From contig LKMY01000016.1 in assembly GCA_001564205.1 (NCBI GenBank), positions 1 to 16,951 of the forward strand: a stretch of 16,951 nt of DNA, written 5' to 3'. How positions within the stretch are numbered: position 1 is the first letter of the stretch; each line of letters starts with the position of its first letter. The notes beneath the pieces were generated by a model, which was given only the letters and a program-made list of their open reading frames with translations, did not search any database and had not been told where the DNA came from. The DNA comes from Nanohaloarchaea archaeon PL-Br10_U2g5. GTDB taxonomy: Archaea; Halobacteriota; Halobacteria; Halobacteriales; Haloferacaceae. Made by a program: the position numbers and the translations under genes. This document shows, piece after piece, positions 6,116-12,216 of the stretch.

Positions 6116-7348
6116 TCAGAACCACTCGCGCAGATCGGTCCGGCGCGGCGGGAACAGGGCTCTGAGATCGCCCGCGACCGCGTCGTCGACGGTGAGATCG
6201 GCGTATGTGCGTAGCTCGGTAACAGTTCGGTAGCCCGCGTACAGCTGTGAGAGGGCCCCAACTCCCGTGGTCACGTCCACCGACACGTCGGTGTCCTCGT
6301 GGATCACGTCGACCACACCGTCGGTGACGGTGACCCGAAGCAGCCGGTCGTGCCAGCCGGCGAGCGGCTCATCGACCGCGAGCGTGAACGTCGTCTCGAC
6401 GGCTGGGTCGGGATCGAGCGCCTCCAACGCGCCGGCGACGTCGACGAGCCGAAACATCGGTCCACTCCGGATCTCCTCGGTGACCGCTTCCGGATCCGCG
6501 ACCCGGTCGAGGACGCTGCGGTCTTCGGGCAGTCGGAGCCGAACCGTCTCGACCTGTGAGTCGTGATTCCGACAGAAGCGGAAGACGTGGTCCCACGCAG
6601 ACGGCTCGGCGACCGCGGCGTCGGAGACGACCATCGTCGTGCCCTCGTCCGGAGCGTCGCCCTCTTCGAACGTGTACGACCAGAGCGCGCGAAGCTCGCC
6701 GTCGCGCTCCCATCCGTACACGAACGGATCCGTTTTCCAGCCGCGGAGGGTACGCTCGCGCCACCAGTCTTCGGTCCGCGCCATGGTGAAATCGGTGTGG
6801 TCAGCCGTCGCCGAAAGCACCGCCGCGGCGGCCGCGTGGTCGTCCGCATCGAGCCGACGGAACCGGCCCGCCGGCTCGTCTCCGTCCGCAGTACCGCTGG
6901 CGTCCCCGGCGTCGTCGACGAACTCGAACTGCTCCGGCGGCGCTCGAATCCGTCGGTATCGGCTCACAGTCGCCCAGCCGTATCGTCGGTAAAAGCCGTG
7001 TTCGAAGGGCCACAACACCGAGAAGTGAACGCCGTCTCGGCGGTACTCCGCGAGCGATTCGCGGAGCAGCCGCTTGACGTGTCCCTGCCGGCGGTGCTCG
7101 GGCGGCGAGGCGACCGCCGAGAGACCGGCAACGTCGCGGTCGACACCGCGGATTCGGAGCGTGAAATCGTGGTGTCCGCAGACTGCGGCGGGGTCGGCGC
7201 CGTCGAACAGCCCGCGATAGTCGGCGAGATACTCGCGGTTGTCGTCCTCTGCGTCCGGATCGTAGGGACCTTGCTCCGGAGAGAACGCGTATCGCATGAA
7301 CGCGCGAAACTCGTCGCTGCGTTCGTCGGGGAACGGTCGATACTCCAT
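6116..7348 (-). CDS. Eis-like GNAT N-acetyltransferase
   Basis: A 410-aa protein with the three-part Eis layout: an N-terminal GNAT domain, a second GNAT-like domain and a C-terminal sterol-carrier-protein-like domain. The acetyl-CoA loop is SPPEHRRQGHVKRLL (residues 81-95). It is followed by the family signature WPFEHGFYRRYGW (113-125), whose Tyr123 matches the general acid Tyr126 of mycobacterial Eis. The protein ends in Phe410, matching the C-terminal Phe carboxylate that acts as general base in Eis. Eis enzymes acetylate amines, including aminoglycosides; the substrate here is unknown. The ATG at 7346-7348 is chosen because the protein starts on the first strand (MEYRPFPDE) and a GTTATG box lies 25-30 nt upstream. 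It follows the ene-reductase gene by 69 bp. Confidence 0.85.
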   Translation of the reverse strand: MEYRPFPDERSDEFRAFMRYAFSPEQGPYDPDAEDDNREYLADYRGLFDGADPAAVCGHHDFTLRIRGVDRDVAGLSAVASPPEHRRQGHVKRLLRESLAEYRRDGVHFSVLWPFEHGFYRRYGWATVSRYRRIRAPPEQFEFVDDAGDASGTADGDEPAGRFRRLDADDHAAAAAVLSATADHTDFTMARTEDWWRERTLRGWKTDPFVYGWERDGELRALWSYTFEEGDAPDEGTTMVVSDAAVAEPSAWDHVFRFCRNHDSQVETVRLRLPEDRSVLDRVADPEAVTEEIRSGPMFRLVDVAGALEALDPDPAVETTFTLAVDEPLAGWHDRLLRVTVTDGVVDVIHEDTDVSVDVTTGVGALSQLYAGYRTVTELRTYADLTVDDAVAGDLRALFPPRRTDLREWF

Positions 7349-7371
7349 ACCGGATCTGGCACGCGGAACCC

Positions 7372-7379
7372 GCATAACT
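7372..7379 (-). promoter_or_regulatory. TATA-like box for the acetyltransferase
   Basis: Minus-strand AGTTATGC lies 24-31 nt before the ATG at 7348, in the gap after the ene-reductase, so the gene probably has its own leaderless promoter. Confidence 0.4.
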
Positions 7380-7417
7380 CTTCGCGGAGTGTGCGGTGTC
7401 CTCCCGTGCGTTCTCGG

Positions 7418-8512
7418 CTACTCGAACCGCCCGCGCCGGTACTGCACCGGCCACTCGATGTCGGCACCGAGTTCGTGGGCGGCTTCCAACGGCCAGTACG
7501 GATTCCGAAGCAGTTCGCGGCCGAGCGCGACGAGATCCGCTCGTCCGTTCCGAACCAGCGCGTCGGCGTGTGTCGGCTCCGTGATCCCGCCGACTGCGGC
7601 GACAGGCACGTCGGTGGCTTCTCGGATCGCCTCGGCGTAGGGGACCTGATACCCCGGACCCGTGCCCGGGAGCTGTTGGTCGGGATGGATACCGCCGCCG
7701 GAGACGTCGATCAGGTCGGCGCCGGCCTCGGCGAGCAGCGGCGCGAGACGCACGGAGTCCTCGATGCCCCACGAGTCGCGGTCCGGAAGCCAGTCAGTCG
7801 CAGAGATCCGCACGAAGACGGGTTTGTCCTCGGGCCACACGTCTCGGACGGCTGTGACGACCTCGCGAAGCAGTCGGGTGCGGTTCTCGAAGCTGCCGCC
7901 GTACTCGTCCTTACGGTCGTTTGCGGCCGGTGAGAGGAACTGGTGGAAGAGGTAGCCGTGGGCGGCGTGGACCTCCGCAACCTCGAAGCCGGCGTCGAGC
8001 GAGCGCGCCGCGGCGTCGGCGAACGCGTCCACCACGTCCTCGACGTCGCCGGTGTCCATCCGGCGCGTCTCGGCAAGCGCATCGGCCTCGGGGTCCGGAT
8101 ACGGCTCGTCGGTCGCCGATATCGTCTCCCACCCGTCTTCGTGGCTTCCGGGGATCGGACCGCCACCCTCGGCGGGCGGGTGATGTGAGGCTTTGCGGCC
8201 TGCGTGTGCCAGTTGTATTCCGGGCGTCGCACCCTGTGACCGGACGAACTCGACGATCGGTTCGAGCGCCTCGGCGTGTTCGTCCGACCAGATCCCGAGA
8301 CAGCCGGGGGTGATTCGTCCGCGCCCTTCGACGGCGGTCGCTTCGGTCATGACGATCCCGGCCCCGCCGACAGCGCGGCTACCAAGGTGGACCCGGTGCC
8401 ACTCGTTCGCGAACCCGTCGTCCGCGGAGTACTGACACATCGGCGAGAGCATCACCCGGTTGCGAAACTCGGTGTCGCGCAGGGAGAACGGTGTGAAAAG
8501 CGACTCTGTCAT
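7418..8512 (-). CDS. Old yellow enzyme, YqjM-type NADPH:flavin ene-reductase
   Basis: A 364-aa FMN-dependent TIM-barrel oxidoreductase. Cys26 and Tyr28 in SPMCQYSADDG are at the same numbers as in Bacillus YqjM, which marks the thermophilic-like OYE class. The substrate-anion pair is His182/His185 with Tyr187 (VHAAHGYLFHQF), followed by NDRKDEYGGSFENR. FMN phosphate contacts lie in VGGI and ALGRELLRNP, and the C-terminal YRRGRF supplies the arginine finger used in dimers of this class. These enzymes reduce activated C=C bonds of enones using NAD(P)H; the natural substrate is usually unknown. The length matches the family (about 340-370 aa). The ATG begins the standard MTESLFTPFSL opening. Confidence 0.9.
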   Translation of the reverse strand: MTESLFTPFSLRDTEFRNRVMLSPMCQYSADDGFANEWHRVHLGSRAVGGAGIVMTEATAVEGRGRITPGCLGIWSDEHAEALEPIVEFVRSQGATPGIQLAHAGRKASHHPPAEGGGPIPGSHEDGWETISATDEPYPDPEADALAETRRMDTGDVEDVVDAFADAAARSLDAGFEVAEVHAAHGYLFHQFLSPAANDRKDEYGGSFENRTRLLREVVTAVRDVWPEDKPVFVRISATDWLPDRDSWGIEDSVRLAPLLAEAGADLIDVSGGGIHPDQQLPGTGPGYQVPYAEAIREATDVPVAAVGGITEPTHADALVRNGRADLVALGRELLRNPYWPLEAAHELGADIEWPVQYRRGRFE

Positions 8513-8655
8513 CGCCGTGATCCAGTGCGTCCGGCGGGTAATGCGCTCCGGTTCCCCGCGCGGATCGCCGCTGTCACGATCGCTCGCGACATTGCGGTTG
8601 CCGGCGGCGTCGCTGTCGCGTGAACGTCGCTCCTGGTCAGTTTAGGCCGACCGAA

Positions 8656-8664
8656 ATCTATAAC
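8656..8664 (+). promoter_or_regulatory. TATA box for the 53-aa microprotein gene
   Basis: ATCTATAAC lies 26-34 nt before the ATG at 8690, consistent with a leaderless or nearly leaderless transcript. Confidence 0.45.
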
Positions 8665-8689
8665 AACACACGTCTCTGAAGGGACGGTA

Positions 8690-8851
8690 ATGAGTACAGG
8701 GGACCGAATCGAAGTCGGCGCCGACGAGTCGGCGGACGCACGGCCGACGGTCGCGGCGAGTCGCTGCTCGCCGGACCGGACGGTGTTCACGGAACAGGGG
8801 AACACGGACGCGTGGATCGCGACCGACCTGACGGTCGAACTCGAACGATAG
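8690..8851 (+). CDS. 53-aa haloarchaeal microprotein (DUF7331-like)
   Basis: A small gene read directly: ATG at 8690, TAG at 8849-8851. The acidic N-terminal half (about residues 1-25) looks disordered. The second half contains CSPDRTVFTEQGNTDAWIAT and then DLTVELER, which resembles the conserved core (VFTE-x-GNTDgWIA-x-D) of a haloarchaeal small-protein family I recall as DUF7331. The TATA box at 8656-8664 and the strict codon pattern support translation. There are no cysteine pairs of zinc-finger type, no signal and no membrane segment. Function is unknown. It sits alone between a divergent ene-reductase and the amidohydrolase, with 190 bp after it that hold no visible gene. Confidence 0.7.
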   Translation: MSTGDRIEVGADESADARPTVAASRCSPDRTVFTEQGNTDAWIATDLTVELER

Positions 8852-9041
8852 TCACCTCCGTGGCGGTGCGCTCCGACTGATATCCTCGTCACCACCGGAC
8901 GAACGTCGTATTTGCTCGGAATCGGTATCTTTCTTCCACTTTTCGAGAACACCCTCTTGGAACCGCAGCCGCGTTGTCTCGAATCCGGCGACCGGCGCCA
9001 CCCACTCGAAGTGTTATGAGGGGCCGGGTCAAGGGGCATCT

Positions 9042-10232
9042 ATGCACGCGATACGGAACGGAACCGTCCACACGGCGACTGATCGCGGAACGATCGACGG
9101 GGACCTCCTCCTCGACGACGGCGAAATCGTCGCGGTCGGTGACATCGAAATCCCGGCCGAAGCGACCGTCATCGATGCCAACGGCTGTCACGTGACGCCC
9201 GGACTCGTTGACGCCCACAGCCACGCGGGGATGGCCGAGTGGGGCGAACCGGAAGACGGAGATATCAACGAAGGAACTGACGCGGTGACGCCCCACGTGA
9301 ACGCGCTTGACGGCTTCCACCCGCGCGACGAGGAGCTGAAACACGCGTTCCAGAACGGCGTCACGTCGGTCTCGGCCCGAATGGGCTCGGGAAACGTGAT
9401 CGGCGGCGTCATCTGTTCGATGAAGACGCACGGTCGAACCGCGGACGAGATGCTCATCCGCGAGGACGGGATGAAAGCCGCGATGGGGGAGAACCCGAAG
9501 CGCTTCCACGGCGAAGAGCAGGGTCGACAGCCCTCGACGCGTCCGGGCGTCGCAGCGACGCTCCGGCAGGCGCTGATGGCGGCCGAAGACTACGTCGACG
9601 GTCGGGCGCACGCCCGTAACGAGGGCGAGCCGTTTGAGCGCGACCTCGGGATGGAGAACCTCGCGCGGGTCCTCACCGAGGGGTTCCCGCTGCGCGTCCA
9701 CGCGCACCGCGCCGACGACATCATGACGGTGTTCCGGATCGCCGAGGAGTTCGGGATCGACGCGCTCTCGATCGAGCACGCGACGGAAGGCCACTTGATC
9801 GCCGAGGCGTTCGCCGAGCGCGATGTCCCCGCGGTGGTCGGACCGTCGCTGTACTCCGGCGCGAAGTACGAGCTCCGAAACATCACCTTCGAAACTCCTG
9901 CGATCCTCCACGAGGCCGGTGTGACAGTCGCGATCCAGACCGACGCGCCCGTGCTCCCGCAACAGCACCTCGACGTCTGTGTCGGGCTCGCGGTGCGCGA
10001 GGGGTTCCCGGAGGACGCGGCGCTGGCGGCCGTCACGCGGCACCCGGCGGAGATACTTGGTATCGACGACCGCGTGGGGACGCTCGAACCGGGCACCGAC
10101 GCCGACGTGGCGGTGTGGGACGGCGTCTTCCACGAGAACGGGAGCCGGACGGAACACGTGTTCGTCGACGGGGAACACGTCTTTGACCGCGAACGCGACG
10201 CGGTCGACCCGCGCGAGGAGTACGACTGGTAG
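9042..10232 (+). CDS. Amidohydrolase, imidazolonepropionase-like
   Basis: A 396-aa metal-dependent hydrolase. It has the small beta-sandwich at both ends (VIDANGCHVTPGLVDAHSHA; VGTLEPGTDADVAVWDG) wrapped around a TIM barrel. Metal ligands are His59 and His61 (DAHSH), His220 and/or His222 (RVHAHRADD), His246 (SIEHATEGH) and Asp301 (IQTDAP). Lys128 in SMKTHG is at about the place of the bridging carboxylated lysine of some subtypes. It resembles HutI/ATZ-type amidohydrolases, which open cyclic amides or remove amino groups; the substrate is not evident, and no histidine-degradation genes are nearby. GTTATG at 9013-9018 is at TATA distance from the ATG. The reading frame ends EEYDW, and the stop codon lies inside the first unit of a 24-bp tandem repeat. 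Confidence 0.85.
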   Translation: MHAIRNGTVHTATDRGTIDGDLLLDDGEIVAVGDIEIPAEATVIDANGCHVTPGLVDAHSHAGMAEWGEPEDGDINEGTDAVTPHVNALDGFHPRDEELKHAFQNGVTSVSARMGSGNVIGGVICSMKTHGRTADEMLIREDGMKAAMGENPKRFHGEEQGRQPSTRPGVAATLRQALMAAEDYVDGRAHARNEGEPFERDLGMENLARVLTEGFPLRVHAHRADDIMTVFRIAEEFGIDALSIEHATEGHLIAEAFAERDVPAVVGPSLYSGAKYELRNITFETPAILHEAGVTVAIQTDAPVLPQQHLDVCVGLAVREGFPEDAALAAVTRHPAEILGIDDRVGTLEPGTDADVAVWDGVFHENGSRTEHVFVDGEHVFDRERDAVDPREEYDW

Positions 10233-10294
10233 GCGGTAGCGGTCGATGATTGGTAGGCGGTAGCGGTCGATGATTGGTAGGCGGTAGCGGTCGA
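10227..10294. repeat. 24-bp tandem repeat, 2.8 copies, spanning a stop codon
   Basis: The units start at 10227, 10251 and 10275 and are identical over TGGTAGGCGGTAGCGGTCGA plus TGAT; the third stops after 20 bases. The first unit contains the last codon and stop (TGG TAG) of the amidohydrolase, so the repeats are tandem duplications of the gene's end. The last arm, GCGGTCG, forms half of hairpin H3 of repeat copy B. Confidence 0.9.
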
Positions 10295-10422
10295 TACGAC
10301 CGCAGGTTGCGGTGGCGCGCTCCGGTGAGCGCCTTAGAAAGGCGCGAACCGAGCGCGAGGGAGGTCGGACGGGCGCTTATAAGCGCCCGTCCGACGAGGC
10401 TGGGGAGGTGTGAGGGCGGTGC
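10287..10422 (-). repeat. Dispersed hairpin repeat, copy B (inverted relative to copy A)
   Basis: Read on the minus strand this repeats copy A. It has GCACCGC (10422-10416), ACCTCCCCAGCCTC (10409-10396), then H1, a perfect 32-bp palindrome (10395-10364) centred on TTATAA. The block CTCCCTCGCG follows. H2 (10356-10317) has stem GCGCTCGGT against ACCGGAGCGC with one bulge, a TC/TC internal loop, stem GCGCCTT/AAGGCGC and loop TCT. Then come GCGCGCCACCGC and H3, a 7-bp stem with 3-nt loop (10303-10287). Every stem differs from copy A while the pairing is kept. Confidence 0.75.
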
Positions 10423-10423
10423 G

Positions 10424-10463
10424 GAAGTAGCGTAGCGGGAAGCGAAGTAGCGTAGCGGGAAGC
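10424..10463. repeat. 20-bp direct repeat, two perfect copies
   Basis: GAAGTAGCGTAGCGGGAAGC occurs at 10424-10443 and 10444-10463 with no mismatch. Internally each unit also has AGTAGCGTAGCG, a shorter near-repeat. It lies immediately beside repeat copy B. Confidence 0.9.
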
Positions 10464-10480
10464 AAAGCCGCGTAATGCAG

Positions 10481-10530
10481 CGTGGAGAAGCGTGGAGAAG
10501 CGTGGAGAAGCGTGGAGAAGCGTGGAGAAG
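10481..10530. repeat. 10-bp tandem repeat, five perfect copies
   Basis: CGTGGAGAAG is repeated five times without interruption, flanked by CAG before and CGTCGAAGG (a degenerate sixth unit) after. It lies just after the stop of the minus-strand gene at 10540. The purine-rich strand is the plus strand. Copy number is likely to vary between strains. Confidence 0.95.
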
Positions 10531-10539
10531 CGTCGAAGG

Positions 10540-11091
10540 TCAGTGGAACCCGCGGTCGACATCGTCCTCGTCTATCAGGTCTTCCAGCTCCGACGACAGC
10601 AGTTTTTCGGCCTCGTCGAAGGTGTCGGAGAGCTCGTCGAGCTCGTCCGGCCGCCCGTCGAACGCGTAGTCCATCGGGCCGAACGCGGGAGAGTCGACGG
10701 CCTCCATCACGTCTTCGAACAGGTGATCCGGGCTCGTCGGCGCCTCGGCGTGGACTCGTAGGGTCTCCCGCAGTCGCGTCGCCATCTCTTCCGCCTGCTC
10801 GGCGTCTTCCGGAGCCGACCGCACCGCGAACCGTCCCGCCGCCTCCTCGTCCGGAAGCAGCGGATCGAGGTCGCCGTCGACCCGCCGGGCGACTCGAGCC
10901 CCGACGCCGCGGAGGTCCCGCGGGTTCTTCGCGTACGTCTTCAGGTGGTAAACGCCGACGCTCGGATGGCCGAAGTAGAGGTCCTCTCCGAGCCCCTCGC
11001 GTCGGGAGCCGGCGACGGCGCGCCAGCCGTCGGGGTCGGTCGAATCGCTCGCGACGTCCGCGAGGATATCGTCCCAGTCTCGTACACGCAT
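10540..11091 (-). CDS. Conserved haloarchaeal protein of unknown function
   Basis: A 183-aa acidic soluble protein with no signal or membrane segment. A recognisable stretch is EDLYFGHPSVGVYHLKTYAK (around residues 35-54), followed by VGARVARRVDGDLDPLLP. The last third is helical and very acidic (DELSDTFDEAEKLLSSELED) and ends EDDVDRGFH. The opening MRVRDWDDILADV and the YHLKTYAKNP core match a haloarchaeal hypothetical protein family as I remember it; no function is known to me. The ATG at 11089-11091 is chosen because family members begin MRVRDW. ATGs at 11106 and further upstream are in frame and cannot be excluded, and no clear TATA box separates the options. It is the last of three minus-strand genes. 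Confidence 0.7.
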   Translation of the reverse strand: MRVRDWDDILADVASDSTDPDGWRAVAGSRREGLGEDLYFGHPSVGVYHLKTYAKNPRDLRGVGARVARRVDGDLDPLLPDEEAAGRFAVRSAPEDAEQAEEMATRLRETLRVHAEAPTSPDHLFEDVMEAVDSPAFGPMDYAFDGRPDELDELSDTFDEAEKLLSSELEDLIDEDDVDRGFH

Positions 11092-11160
11092 GTTGGTCTC
11101 ATTCATCGGCGAGTCCGCTTGAGCATGTCGGTGACTCGACTCGCGGATCACTGCGCCGCC

Positions 11161-11220
11161 GACCGCCACACCATAGACTCACTCATCGCAGATCGCCGCA
11201 CCATCGACTCACTCATCGCC
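11161..11220. repeat. 30-bp imperfect direct repeat, two copies, spanning a stop codon
   Basis: Units 11161-11190 and 11191-11220 match at most positions and share GACTCACTCATCGC exactly. The second unit carries the stop (TCA at 11209-11211, minus strand) of the membrane protein gene, and the first repeats that context after the stop. It is therefore a tandem duplication of the gene's 3' end, as at 10227-10294. Confidence 0.8.
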
Positions 11221-11583
11221 GGCGCGGTGCTCCGTGAAGAACAACGACAGTGCGATCGCCAGCAATCCGACGCTGAATACGCCGTTTACGGCCCCGAGAA
11301 CCAGAAAATCCCTGCCAGCCAACACCCAAACGACGCCGAGCGCCATAACGTGTACCACGCCGACGAGGTACAGCGCCGAACTCCACATGCGAGTGAAAAA
11401 CAGCCCGATTCCGAACAGAAAGCTCCCTCCGATCGCGAGGAACTGCGGCATCGACGTCAGCGTCCAGATGTACAGATTGACGGCGGCGATTCCGACGGAA
11501 CACAGCAGCCCGACCCAGTAGCGGGCATCCCACGAGCCGACCTCGTCGGTCCGAAACAGGGATCGAGAGTCGGTGCCGGTCAT
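11209..11583 (-). CDS. Small four-helix membrane protein of unknown function
   Basis: A 124-aa integral membrane protein. After a polar N-terminus of about 20 residues there are four hydrophobic segments: WVGLLCSVGIAAVNLYIWTL, FLAIGGSFLFGIGLFFT, ALYLVGVVHVMALGVVWVLA and VLGAVNGVFSVGLLAIALSL. A short acidic end follows (EHRAGDE). A polar histidine and methionine within helix three (VVHVMA) are the only notable internal polar residues. The ATG at 11581-11583 is chosen because it gives a short natural N-terminus (MTGTDSRSLFRTD), and the extension to 11631 is a poor Arg/Gly-rich run. The neighbour upstream is another small four-helix protein. No family is recognised, and no transport or enzyme motif is visible. 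Confidence 0.7.
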   Translation of the reverse strand: MTGTDSRSLFRTDEVGSWDARYWVGLLCSVGIAAVNLYIWTLTSMPQFLAIGGSFLFGIGLFFTRMWSSALYLVGVVHVMALGVVWVLAGRDFLVLGAVNGVFSVGLLAIALSLFFTEHRAGDE

Positions 11584-11670
11584 ATCCGACCAACTCCGCC
11601 CGCCGTCAAAACCGTTCTGGCGAAACACCATCCCGGCGGAGTCACGTCGGTTCAGGAGGTAATCGAAGCC

Positions 11671-12039
11671 CTACCGGTCGTAGACGGGTTTCCGCTGTCG
11701 CTGTGCGTACTGGTACGCCGCCCGCGCGAGCAACAGCGATCCGCCGATCAGGATCACCATCGAGAACGTCGAGTCTGTGCCGAGGAGGAAATCGACGCTC
11801 CCCCAGAAGATCAGCCCGAGGTACAACAGTACGCGAAACCGGAACGTGTCGAACCCCTCACGGAACAGCCCCCAGAGCACGAGGAGGGCGATGTACAGAC
11901 TGACTGCGCTGTCGGCGAGGGCGGCGACGCCCTGCTCGTCGAAGCGCAGGTAGCCGCTGAACACGGACAGCGTCGCCATTACGAGGATGACGACGGCGAG
12001 GGCGGGGCGACCGTAGCGGTCGTACAGCGAATCGCTCAT
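11671..12039 (-). CDS. Small four-helix membrane protein of unknown function
   Basis: A 122-aa integral membrane protein. The short basic/polar start MSDSLYDRYGRP leads into helix one (ALAVVILVMATLSVFSGYL). Then come LADSAVSLYIALLVLWGLF, FRVLLYLGLIFWGSVDFLLG and TFSMVILIGGSLLLARAAY, and a basic tail (QRQRKPVYDR) likely to be cytoplasmic. No catalytic or transport motif is visible. It shares size and helix number with the next gene downstream but no clear sequence similarity. The start is well supported: TATATA at 12061-12066 lies 22-27 nt upstream on the minus strand, and GGAGGT abuts the ATG. It is the first gene of the small minus-strand group and is divergent from the Dna2-like gene. Confidence 0.75.
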   Translation of the reverse strand: MSDSLYDRYGRPALAVVILVMATLSVFSGYLRFDEQGVAALADSAVSLYIALLVLWGLFREGFDTFRFRVLLYLGLIFWGSVDFLLGTDSTFSMVILIGGSLLLARAAYQYAQRQRKPVYDR

Positions 12040-12058
12040 ACCTCCACTGAGTAGGCCG

Positions 12059-12067
12059 GGTATATAA
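12059..12067 (-). promoter_or_regulatory. TATA box for the minus-strand membrane protein gene at 12039
   Basis: Minus-strand CCTTATATA-type box (plus strand GGTATATAAGG, 12058-12068) centred about 24 nt before the ATG. Placement suits a leaderless transcript. Confidence 0.5.
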
Positions 12068-12089
12068 GGCAGCTACGGCTTCGGGCGAA

Positions 12090-12105
12090 CGGACCGATCG
12101 GTCCG
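12090..12105. promoter_or_regulatory. Perfect 16-bp palindrome between divergent genes
   Basis: CGGACCGATCGGTCCG is its own reverse complement. It lies upstream of the minus-strand TATA box and about 110 bp before the start of the Dna2-like gene, a typical position for an operator shared by divergent promoters. The binding protein is unknown. Alternatively it could act only as a DNA hairpin. Confidence 0.35.
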
Positions 12106-12216
12106 GCCGCCGCTCGGAATCCGGCTGCCGGCGAACGTCGTCAAAGACGACCCCGTTCCACCCTGTCAGACCTCTCTCACCGACAGCGTTTTTCCGTGCG
12201 GGCGCAGATGTGGGGC

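Noticed and set aside
6563..7933. Long open frame on the plus strand (456 codons) opposite the acetyltransferase and ene-reductase
   Set aside because: It spans two well-supported genes on the other strand and the product has no family-like features.
8889..10178. Long open frame on the minus strand (429 codons) opposite the amidohydrolase
   Set aside because: It is fully antisense to a gene with clear motifs, its product is Arg/Val-rich without recognisable motifs, and GC-rich codon bias readily creates such open frames.
10227..10530. CRISPR array
   Set aside because: The repeats are head-to-tail tandem units with no spacers, and the unit lengths (24, 20 and 10 bp) differ; no cas genes are nearby. 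The Cas4-like nuclease fold at 12217 belongs to a Dna2-type helicase.
10475..11237. Plus-strand open frames that begin in the CGTGGAGAAG repeats
   Set aside because: Their starts lie inside tandem repeats and they run antisense to the 183-aa gene; the products are repeats followed by Arg/Pro-rich sequence.
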